From assembly GCA_041746415.1 (NCBI GenBank), contig JBGTHB010000148.1, positions 1-6,019 on the forward strand: 6,019 nucleotides of DNA, read 5' to 3'. The notes beneath the pieces are model-generated. The model saw nothing but the letters and a program-made list of their open reading frames with translations. It did no database searches and was not told the origin of the DNA. The DNA is from JBGTHB01 sp041746415 (GTDB taxonomy: Bacteria; Pseudomonadota; Gammaproteobacteria; Coxiellales; Coxiellaceae). The translations under genes were made by a program, and so were the position numbers. Within the stretch, counting starts at the first letter, position 1. Every line of letters starts with the position of its first letter. Of the stretch, positions 1 to 6,019 are shown piece by piece.

Positions 1-3000
1 ATGACAATATCATTTGCGTCTGATTTAATAGCAGTTAGCGCGGCATCAAAAGCTGGCGTACGAAAACCGCCGTTAAAATGACCACTATTCAAATCCAGTT
101 TAGTACAATAGCGTCTGATTGATTCCACTTCTCTGAACGTATTTATGGTACTCTCAATGACAGCCCCTTGTGGATCAATAGTCACGGTCAAATTACTATC
201 GGCATCGTAGTAATAGGTGGTCACACCGCCCACACTATTAATTGTTTGTGTTTTTAATGCGGTAACAGGATCGTAAATATCTCGGGTTGAGCTTTGCGCC
301 CACACTTTTTCTTCTTCGGCTTTTTTATCATTCGGGTTAATATTTGGATCAAACTCTATTTTAGCCAATTCGCGTGAAACAAACGGATTAGCGTGATGAG
401 TACTTTGACTGAATTGATTAAATTGAGCTGCTGTCGCACGGCTGTAATCTGCATCTGCTGTTTGAGGATTACGATCATCGTAAGTTCGGGCTAAAACTAA
501 ATGCTCCATTTCATCATATTGAGTTTCAGTTGTGGTGTGATCTGTGCAATGTGTTGCAACGCATTTTCCACGTAAATCGTATTCAATAGTTTTAACACGG
601 TCTTCTGGTGTTTCTGCGGGCAATGCAGGTCGTACCGTTGGATTATTATACCAATCGGCGTCAACCGTATTGTAATAACGTTTTTGTGCTTCACATAAAC
701 CACGCGCATTGTACGCAAAAGTCGTGACATACCCTTGTGCGTCAACTGACAATTCACAATTGCCGCGTGCATCATTAAAGTATGTGGTAACGGCATCGTT
801 TGTTGGATCCTTTGCGGGGCGCATTGCACTAAAATCATCAGAACGTTGCGCTGTTTTATTTGGTGTCGCGTAGCAGATTTTTTCAATTAAAAACCCGGCA
901 TTATCGCGCACATATTCAGTTACCCAACCTGCTGCGTCCATATGACCGATGTGATTATTATCTTCATCATAAAAATCTTGTTCATAACGATCGGTCGTAA
1001 CGTCATAGGCTCGCGCTAGTGCGCCACCTGTTTGTAAAGTGGTGAGCTCCGCTGCGGTTAATGCTGCTGCATATTTTATTTTTCCAATTACGTTATCACG
1101 AGTATCGTAACAATATTCAATGGCATAATTAGCGGCGTCAACGGTGTATTTTAAACGTTTAGACTCATCGTAAAATTTATATGTACTACGATTATTTTCT
1201 GCTGCCAACAAACCCGGAAGCAGCGCATCAATAAATTTTGCAACGTCAGGCAAACAATGTGGAAACGGCGGCGGATTTGTTAAGAATAAGTCCGAAATTT
1301 TAATTGCATTGGCAAACTGAATTGTTTTTTCTGAGCGGTTTTCCTGATCGTGAAAATACCCAGTAACAATACCCGTATGACTAATAGAAAATGCCAAACG
1401 ATTTTGCATATCGTAAATAGCGAACGTGACACGACCATCTGCGTGCTCTATTCGCGCTGGCTGCTCTGCTGGATTACGATAAATTGTGTTGATTCTAATA
1501 CCGCCTGCGATTAAAGGAGCTGTTTCAGTGGTAATGTATGCCAAGCCTCCAGTATCCAACTGAGTCAAACCAATGAGACCATTTGGTTGTGTTACCGTGA
1601 GAGTTTGTTTTGCGTCCGCATGCACATACGTGGTTTCATTTTTAGTTGGCATGGGATTAGTTACAGACGTTAAACGCTGCAAATCATCGTGCGATTGTTG
1701 ATAGGTAGCATAAATAGGAGCTGGATCTGGTGTAATTGCAATAGGGCTGTCAGATTGTCGAATAGAACGTTGTTGCCATTGATTAAACATATTCCATTGC
1801 GTTTTTATTTCTGCCATTTGGCTATCATTAACTCCCATCCCTTTTTCGTCTAAATGCGAAAAATCCGTTTCATTTTCGGCTTGACCACGAGCATTGTGCT
1901 GCAGTTGTTTGAATGTAGTGTATTGTGGATTTAGTTCGGCAACCCATTGTGTCATGGCAAGCAAAGCGGGCGCTGTTCCAGGTGGTAATGAAGACGTATC
2001 GTATTTCGTATTAATATAACGACGAATTTCTCCGACAAAATTGGTGTCATTTTCGCGGCGATATTCAACTACTGCACCATTTGGCATGATAACGAAACGT
2101 AAAAATGCCGTTATTTTTCCTGCGCCTTCCAGCGGAAACGTCTCTTCATAGACATAGCGCGTGACCAGTGGTTTATTTGGGTCTGCCGTGTGCACTACTT
2201 CGCACACTAAATTAGGACGATCTAAATCAGCACCAAAATAAAAACGCTCAATCGTTCGATCATTTGGGCGCTCGTGTTTGGCCAGCAACAAACACCGCTC
2301 TGTATACGAAAAACTTTCCTGGGATTTATCGGGTTGAGTAATGGTTTGCAACTGTTTGTTGGGATAATAAGCGTAACTGGTTATATCTTGCGCTTGCGCA
2401 TTTGCTTCATAATCACGGCAACGGCGTATGTTTGCTATCTGTGCCTCTTGATTAATATCAACAAAAAATGTGGGGCCAGCTGCACCGCCTTTTTGAATTT
2501 CTACACTAGCCGATCCAGGCGGTGACATGATACCGACAGCACAAGGAGCATCTGAATCAGTGCGATTATAAATAATCTGTACAGGATAGGTGGTTGATGT
2601 GCCTGGTATTTGCCCAGGTACAAGTCCAATGTTACTGCCATCTGTTTGTGTTACACCCTGGATATAACAACCGCTGCCATATTGATAATTTATAGCGTAG
2701 CCACTGGGTAGTGTTGTCGTTTTAATTCGACCTTGCGCGTCGAACGTGTATGATTGTAATAGCTGTTTATCGTTACCTGCCTCTTGGCAATAAATTTTTA
2801 ATTCTGTTTCTGTTCGTTCTAACGTGTATAACGCACCCGATGCACCTGTAATTTTCGTTAACAATCCATTGCTATAATCAAACTGTGTTACATTGCCAAC
2901 TTTATCGGTACGTTTAACTAAATAACCATCCTCATTATAAATTTCTTCGATTGCTGTTTTTCGATCATACCAAATCCACGCTTTGTGATCGTAGTCATAA

Positions 3001-3413
3001 CGTAATATCGGTTGACCATCGCCATGTGATTCTGCAAAATAAGTTGTTTCATTATTGACATTTTGATAAGTGGTTTTATGCCCATCACTTTCAAGCAACA
3101 CGGCCGTTGAACCAATTGGAGCGTTAGTTTTGGGTAACGCAACAAAGCGTTTGCACTGTGAAAAAATCTGTCCTTCGGTAGGATTATCAGCCAATGTATT
3201 TAGCGTAAAGAACAAAGGTAATGGACCACCCGCCTCTTGAATAACGACCGCATGATCTTGAATAACCACATTTCCCGTGGCAACATTATAAAAAATGCCC
3301 ACCTGAGCTTGCCCCAGGCGACGCACTGGAACAACACCACCAATTTGTGTGTAGGATGAATAGGAAACACCCAGGCCTTTACCACTAACAAACTGACAAC
3401 CGTATTTAGGCAT
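1..3413 (-). CDS. RHS/YD-repeat protein, 3' end beyond window (partial)
   Basis: The reading frame runs from ATG at 3413-3411 to the left edge: 1137 complete codons with no stop. The start is chosen because AAGAGGA (3427-3421) lies 7 nt upstream and because the protein has an RHS-like beginning from residue 1. There is no obvious signal peptide. Residues 43-48 (NVATGN) followed by VVIQ and a GGPLPL segment resemble the N-terminal motif common ahead of RHS shells. YD-type repeats occur at about 116-240 (DGYLVKRTDKVGN at 162-174, YTFDAQGR at 222-229), sparsely at 347-640, and densely at 664-1103 (for example YDMQNR 667-672, YDESKR 748-753, FYDEDNN around 815). In known RHS proteins such repeats build a hollow beta-shell enclosing a C-terminal toxin; here that end is not in the window, so toxin activity is not shown. 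It overlaps the upstream LRR gene by 8 bp. Family assignment is firm; function (polymorphic toxin, adhesin or secreted effector) is open. Confidence 0.9.
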   Translation of the reverse strand, partial: MPKYGCQFVSGKGLGVSYSSYTQIGGVVPVRRLGQAQVGIFYNVATGNVVIQDHAVVIQEAGGPLPLFFTLNTLADNPTEGQIFSQCKRFVALPKTNAPIGSTAVLLESDGHKTTYQNVNNETTYFAESHGDGQPILRYDYDHKAWIWYDRKTAIEEIYNEDGYLVKRTDKVGNVTQFDYSNGLLTKITGASGALYTLERTETELKIYCQEAGNDKQLLQSYTFDAQGRIKTTTLPSGYAINYQYGSGCYIQGVTQTDGSNIGLVPGQIPGTSTTYPVQIIYNRTDSDAPCAVGIMSPPGSASVEIQKGGAAGPTFFVDINQEAQIANIRRCRDYEANAQAQDITSYAYYPNKQLQTITQPDKSQESFSYTERCLLLAKHERPNDRTIERFYFGADLDRPNLVCEVVHTADPNKPLVTRYVYEETFPLEGAGKITAFLRFVIMPNGAVVEYRRENDTNFVGEIRRYINTKYDTSSLPPGTAPALLAMTQWVAELNPQYTTFKQLQHNARGQAENETDFSHLDEKGMGVNDSQMAEIKTQWNMFNQWQQRSIRQSDSPIAITPDPAPIYATYQQSHDDLQRLTSVTNPMPTKNETTYVHADAKQTLTVTQPNGLIGLTQLDTGGLAYITTETAPLIAGGIRINTIYRNPAEQPARIEHADGRVTFAIYDMQNRLAFSISHTGIVTGYFHDQENRSEKTIQFANAIKISDLFLTNPPPFPHCLPDVAKFIDALLPGLLAAENNRSTYKFYDESKRLKYTVDAANYAIEYCYDTRDNVIGKIKYAAALTAAELTTLQTGGALARAYDVTTDRYEQDFYDEDNNHIGHMDAAGWVTEYVRDNAGFLIEKICYATPNKTAQRSDDFSAMRPAKDPTNDAVTTYFNDARGNCELSVDAQGYVTTFAYNARGLCEAQKRYYNTVDADWYNNPTVRPALPAETPEDRVKTIEYDLRGKCVATHCTDHTTTETQYDEMEHLVLARTYDDRNPQTADADYSRATAAQFNQFSQSTHHANPFVSRELAKIEFDPNINPNDKKAEEEKVWAQSSTRDIYDPVTALKTQTINSVGGVTTYYYDADSNLTVTIDPQGAVIESTINTFREVESIRRYCTKLDLNSGHFNGGFRTPAFDAALTAIKSDANDIV
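105..1424 (-). repeat. C-terminal YD-repeat tract of the RHS protein with a ~65-residue super-period
   Basis: Residues about 664-1103. YD aspartates fall at 668, 749, 816, 881, 946, 1048 and 1070. Several are followed 21 residues later by a second YD-like site (749/770, 816/837, 881/902, 946/967; 1048/1070 is 22). Between each pair lies a DAxxYxxEY- or DAxGxVTEY-like strand. Consecutive pairs are spaced 65-67 residues apart for four units. Short linkers between pairs vary, including a Pro-rich one (713-720, NPPPFPHC) and an acidic, Lys-rich one at about 1020-1040. Confidence 0.75.
2694..3068 (-). repeat. N-terminal YD-repeat block of the RHS protein
   Basis: Residues about 116-240. Visible units include LRYDYD, WYDRKTA, NEDGYLVKRTDKVGNVTQF, LYTLERTETE and YTFDAQGRIKTTTLPSGYA. 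They follow the YD pattern (Tyr-Asp, about five residues, a Gly-Arg/Asn-like turn, then beta strand to the next unit). This block is the start of the RHS shell. The repeats are degenerate and not alike at the DNA level. Confidence 0.75.
3406..3413 (-). other. 8-bp gene overlap ATGCCTAA (translational coupling site)
   Basis: The RHS start codon ATG (3413-3411) and the LRR stop codon TAA (3408-3406) share an 8-base overlap in different frames. Overlaps of this size are typical of co-transcribed bacterial genes whose translation is coupled. No terminator or promoter could fit between the two genes, so one transcript is expected. Confidence 0.85.
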
Positions 3414-6019
3414 GTTCAAATCCTCTTGTTTTTTTATTCCCGCATGATTCTGTCGCGTATGTATACGCTGGCTTTAGCACTAAGCGATATAACGCAAAAC
3501 ACAGCAACATCGTTGCCATCAACTTAAACAAAATATCACTTGATGACATATTTTGAGTTGTCGCTGTTGAAGTAAACAACATCGGCGCAACAGCAGCGCT
3601 ATTGTCTGACCGCATTTGGCAACTACGCCAATTAATTCCACTTAAACCAAGTGCATTTGGTGTAATGTCTGATTCGGGTTGCACTCGACAAAATGCCGTC
3701 ATAGCAGAATCACTCAAGGGGTTATTCCCTACAAAAAGTGATCTTAATTGTGTAACTGATTGTGTTAATCCTAACGCGTGATCTTGATCTCGACTCGTTG
3801 CAAGAAAAGTTAGCTCTCTTTCATTTGGAAATGATGAAATTAATTGTTTGGCTAAAGCAATAGCTGGCTGACTTTTCAAACCTGTACTTTCAAGCGACAT
3901 CATTTTGAGTTTGGAACTCGGTAGCGCCTGAAATAAGCGCGTTAAATTACCTTGTGTTACATTAGTTGCACTCAAATCCAACACCTGCAGTTGAGACTGT
4001 GGTAGTAATTTTGCAATAGCAGCTGCGGAAGCTGAACTTAATGAATTATGTGACAAATCAAGTGCAAGTAGTTTTCGACTTGCCAAAATAATTACACTAC
4101 CATCAGTATCATTTAGCCCGCAGTTTGACGCGCTAACTGAAGTGAGTTGCACGCCGTGCTGAATCGCTTGTGCTAAAACAGTTGCACCATTGCTATCTAA
4201 TAAATTCTCACTCACATCCAGCAAACGTAATGCAGATGAATTAACGTGCGCAGTCAATTGCATTAAAGCTGAAGACGTTAAACCATTGCGTTGCAATACC
4301 AAATCGGTCACTGTTGAATTAGACAGCACCGTACCTAAAACACCATAAACGCGATTAGGTAGTGGCATTGAATTTAATGTTAAAGACGTGACATTTGACA
4401 TCTGCAATGCCGAAAATAAATAAGCCGCACCTTGCTCAGTAACACTGTTTGCAGATAAATCTAATACTTCAAGAGATGATGCGTTACGCAAATTGCTTGC
4501 AAGCTCAACAAAACTAACATCATCTAACTGACAACCGGCGCAAACTAATTTTCTCAATGGATGCGCAACACTATAACGCCCCAATAATTGTGCGGCTTTC
4601 ATGCCAATGAAATTATAAGACAAATCAACTTCAGCTAAGGTTCGAGGAAACGCAGAAATGAAATTAGCAACACCGGCATCAGTTAATTGATTGTGCGCCA
4701 AATCCAATTGCCAAATATGAGATGCAGCAGTCGCATTACGCAACCAAACCAAACTTTGATCGGTTAAGTTATTATTCGCTAAATGTAATGTTTGCAAAGG
4801 AACAGATTTTACAGTTGCTGCCAACAATGGAGTAAACGCATCACTGATTTGGTTACCTGAAATGTGCAAATCACTTAACGTGGAATTTTGTAGCGCAAAT
4901 AATAAGGGACTCATTCCCTGCTGGCCTAATCGCTGATTAGTTGCGTCAAAACTAAGAATCGAAGTATTACGTATAAAATCCGCAATCACTTGTACTCTTG
5001 CACCAGCCGGAAAATAATTTCCATGAATCGATGCAGAGATATTAAATACTGATAATTGATTTATACCTGAATTTACAAAACCATCAAATAGTTGTTGCAA
5101 CTCAGCAGGCAACCATTGCGCTAAATTTTGCTGTGACAAATCAAGAACGGAAATACTCAGATGAGGCCAAAGCTGTGGTAATTTAGTTAATACAAACTGA
5201 GGATCCATAGAAACGCTTAATAATGCTGTTAAGCATCCTTGAACGCTGCTTACTAATTGATATGGAACCTCACCCCAGTTGCCACAGACATTACACTCAT
5301 AACTGCCAATTTGTGGCATGTAAATCCACTGCTTATTTTGTGATTCACAAGATCGTTGGCTACTGTAAAAATCGGCTACACCCATCGCTTTAAATACCAC
5401 AAGCTCAACCAATCTTATTTTGGAATAAAGTTGCCATAACTTCCAAAGAACTGGCAACGCAAACAGCGCATGAAATTTCCCTCTACCTAGCGTCCACAAT
5501 AAATAATTGCTGTAGGCGAATGGTTTGCCTTGTTCTGCTCGGCGATTCAAGGCTACAAGAGCGGCTTGTCTAGCGGAATAATGTGTATCATCCTGCACTT
5601 GCAAATCATGAGGAGCGCATGATTGATAACTTTTCTGTCTACCAGTTAATAGATTCGCTTTTTCATCAGTTCTGCCTTGGATCTGAAGTGAAGCTGAAAG
5701 TTGCTCATAATCATTTGGATCTGTATCCGCTAAGTTAGCCAAAATTTGTAATGCTCGATAGCGATTAAATACATTACCGATTTGCGCATGCTGTTCCAGC
5801 AAGGTAATAAATCGCTTTATATCTAACGGAGAAACACGTCCATTCCACAATGCATTGAATTCGGCAGCATCTAAATTTAAAAATATTCGATTATATAAGC
5901 ATGATTCATTTAATCTAAAATTAGTAACATCAGAAGGTAAAAAATATTTCACACTTGACGCTTGCCCACGCTGATGCACTTGTACCGAGTGAACCAACTG
6001 CGCTGATTCAACAAACTTT
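3406..6019 (-). CDS. Membrane-anchored leucine-rich-repeat protein, 5' end beyond window (partial)
   Basis: The frame ends at TAA (3408-3406) and stays open to the right edge: 870 codons visible. A TTG at 5997-5995 could serve as a start but has no purine-rich ribosome-binding site, seven sense codons precede it, and the first internal Met is about 205 codons in, so the true start is probably off-window. Residues below count from that TTG. Residues 1-160 are mixed helical; 160-206 form a hydrophobic stretch; 217-255 carry four cysteines including CNVC (235-238); about 343-768 are LRRs of 27-28 residues with cores such as LQTLHLANNNLTD and LEVLDLSANSVTE, typical of the ribonuclease-inhibitor class that forms a protein-binding horseshoe. 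Cys770 and Cys793 frame a cap-like segment, 820-843 is a probable transmembrane helix, and the tail is basic (NKKTR). The partner bound is unknown. It is the upstream gene of a coupled pair with the RHS gene. It has no visible enzymatic domain. Confidence 0.88.
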   Translation of the reverse strand, partial: KFVESAQLVHSVQVHQRGQASSVKYFLPSDVTNFRLNESCLYNRIFLNLDAAEFNALWNGRVSPLDIKRFITLLEQHAQIGNVFNRYRALQILANLADTDPNDYEQLSASLQIQGRTDEKANLLTGRQKSYQSCAPHDLQVQDDTHYSARQAALVALNRRAEQGKPFAYSNYLLWTLGRGKFHALFALPVLWKLWQLYSKIRLVELVVFKAMGVADFYSSQRSCESQNKQWIYMPQIGSYECNVCGNWGEVPYQLVSSVQGCLTALLSVSMDPQFVLTKLPQLWPHLSISVLDLSQQNLAQWLPAELQQLFDGFVNSGINQLSVFNISASIHGNYFPAGARVQVIADFIRNTSILSFDATNQRLGQQGMSPLLFALQNSTLSDLHISGNQISDAFTPLLAATVKSVPLQTLHLANNNLTDQSLVWLRNATAASHIWQLDLAHNQLTDAGVANFISAFPRTLAEVDLSYNFIGMKAAQLLGRYSVAHPLRKLVCAGCQLDDVSFVELASNLRNASSLEVLDLSANSVTEQGAAYLFSALQMSNVTSLTLNSMPLPNRVYGVLGTVLSNSTVTDLVLQRNGLTSSALMQLTAHVNSSALRLLDVSENLLDSNGATVLAQAIQHGVQLTSVSASNCGLNDTDGSVIILASRKLLALDLSHNSLSSASAAAIAKLLPQSQLQVLDLSATNVTQGNLTRLFQALPSSKLKMMSLESTGLKSQPAIALAKQLISSFPNERELTFLATSRDQDHALGLTQSVTQLRSLFVGNNPLSDSAMTAFCRVQPESDITPNALGLSGINWRSCQMRSDNSAAVAPMLFTSTATTQNMSSSDILFKLMATMLLCFALYRLVLKPAYTYATESCGNKKTRGFEHA
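3414..3428 (-). promoter_or_regulatory. Ribosome-binding site of the RHS gene, inside the end of the LRR gene
   Basis: Read on the minus strand, the sequence is CAAGAGGATTTGAAC followed directly by ATG. The AAGAGGA core (3427-3421) matches a Shine-Dalgarno sequence, with a 7-nt spacer to the start. It decides the RHS start, and it sits within the last codons of the LRR gene, so ribosomes finishing that gene stop beside it. Confidence 0.8.
3469..3540 (-). other. Predicted C-terminal transmembrane helix of the LRR protein
   Basis: Residues about 820-843 contain the hydrophobic core ILFKLMATMLLCFALYRLVL, followed by a tail with K, K, T and R. This looks like a single-pass anchor. If the basic tail is cytoplasmic (positive-inside rule), the LRR array faces outward, into the periplasm or a comparable extracytoplasmic space. 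The two internal charged residues (Lys825, Arg838) sit near the ends of the helix. Orientation is inferred, because the N-terminus and any signal peptide are off-window. Confidence 0.7.
3694..4971 (-). repeat. Leucine-rich-repeat array, about 15-16 units
   Basis: Protein-level repeats of the LRR gene, residues about 343-768. Unit starts fall near residues 343, 372, 400, 427, 453, 480, 508, 535, 562, 589, 616, 641, 669, 696, 724 and 749, a period mostly of 27-28. The best units read LxxLDLSxNxLTDxGxxxLxxAL, as in LWQLDLAHNQLTDAG-like segments around 429-442 (sequence there begins IWQLDL). Units at 480, 616 and 724 are degenerate, with Cys or charged residues in the strand. An additional LDLSQQNLAQW segment at 285-295 may be an outlying N-terminal unit. 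The repeats have diverged at the DNA level, indicating old duplication. Confidence 0.88.
5233..5349 (-). other. Cysteine cluster with CxxC in the LRR protein
   Basis: Residues 217-255 hold Cys217, Cys235, Cys238 and Cys255, with aromatic residues around the central YECNVCGNW. The spacing is C-x17-C-x2-C-x16-C. It could be two disulfides in an extracytoplasmic domain, or a zinc-binding knuckle if the region is cytoplasmic. I do not recognise a named family. It separates the helical N-terminal region from the LRRs. Confidence 0.5.
5380..5520 (-). other. Hydrophobic helical stretch in the LRR protein N-terminal region
   Basis: Residues about 160-206 are rich in Leu, Trp, Phe, Tyr and Val (for example ALFALPVLWKLWQLY) with scattered Lys and Arg. 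It may be one membrane-crossing or membrane-lying helix pair, or the core of a helical domain. The interspersed basic residues make a clean transmembrane call uncertain. Confidence 0.4.

Noticed and set aside
497..886. 129-codon open frame on the minus strand
   Set aside because: It lies wholly inside the RHS gene in another frame. The RHS frame is uninterrupted here and shows clear YD repeats; the alternative product is low-complexity and has no recognisable domain.
2274..2525. 83-codon open frame on the plus strand with hydrophobic product
   Set aside because: Antisense shadow of the RHS gene; no ribosome-binding site or context of its own.
2918..3145. 75-codon open frame on the minus strand
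   Set aside because: Out-of-frame shadow across the N-terminal YD block of the RHS gene.
3200..3391. 63-codon open frame on the minus strand near the RHS start
   Set aside because: Out-of-frame shadow; the RHS frame starting at 3413 has a better ribosome-binding site and a family-like sequence.
1..3413. Possibility that the RHS region is a decayed pseudogene, since only short open frames with both ends stand out there
   Set aside because: Checking every codon of the frame from 3413 to 3 found no stop. The gene looks fragmented only because its end is outside the window.
3429..3435. T-run (plus strand) as a terminator tail between the two genes
   Set aside because: On the transcribed sense strand it is an A-run, no GC-rich hairpin adjoins it, and it lies inside the LRR coding sequence.

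Overview
The window is wall-to-wall coding on the minus strand. Two large genes are read right to left, both cut by the window edges, and there is no intergenic space. The base composition leans to AT. A Shine-Dalgarno-led, overlapping gene pair (stop of the first gene inside the start of the second, ATGCCTAA) is a bacterial arrangement. A large RHS/YD-repeat protein next to an NLR-type leucine-rich-repeat protein would suit a gammaproteobacterium, perhaps a host-associated one such as a Legionellales relative. That taxonomic guess is inference and weakly supported.

Right part (3406-6019): a leucine-rich-repeat (LRR) protein, at least 870 residues long and open at its 5' end beyond the window. 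It has a helical N-terminal region with a strongly hydrophobic stretch, a cysteine cluster containing a CxxC, then about 15-16 LRRs of 27-28 residues of the ribonuclease-inhibitor type. It ends in a two-cysteine cap-like segment, one transmembrane helix and a short basic tail. The visible architecture suggests a membrane-anchored recognition or adhesion protein.

Left part (1-3413): the first 1137 codons of an RHS/YD-repeat protein. I checked the frame line by line from the ATG at 3413 to the left edge and found no stop or frameshift. It starts with no obvious signal peptide, carries an RHS-type N-terminal motif (N-V-A-T-G-N), and has YD repeats near the N-terminus and in a long C-terminal tract with an organised ~65-residue super-period. 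The C-terminus, where proteins of this class usually carry the variable toxin or effector domain, lies off the left edge.

The two genes overlap by 8 bp and the second has a good ribosome-binding site inside the end of the first, so they are very likely co-transcribed and translationally coupled. A membrane-anchored LRR protein produced together with an RHS protein is the most unusual aspect of the window. A joint role (surface recognition, delivery, or host or competitor interaction) is a hypothesis from context only. No RNA genes, insertion sequences, CRISPR arrays, promoters or terminators are visible.
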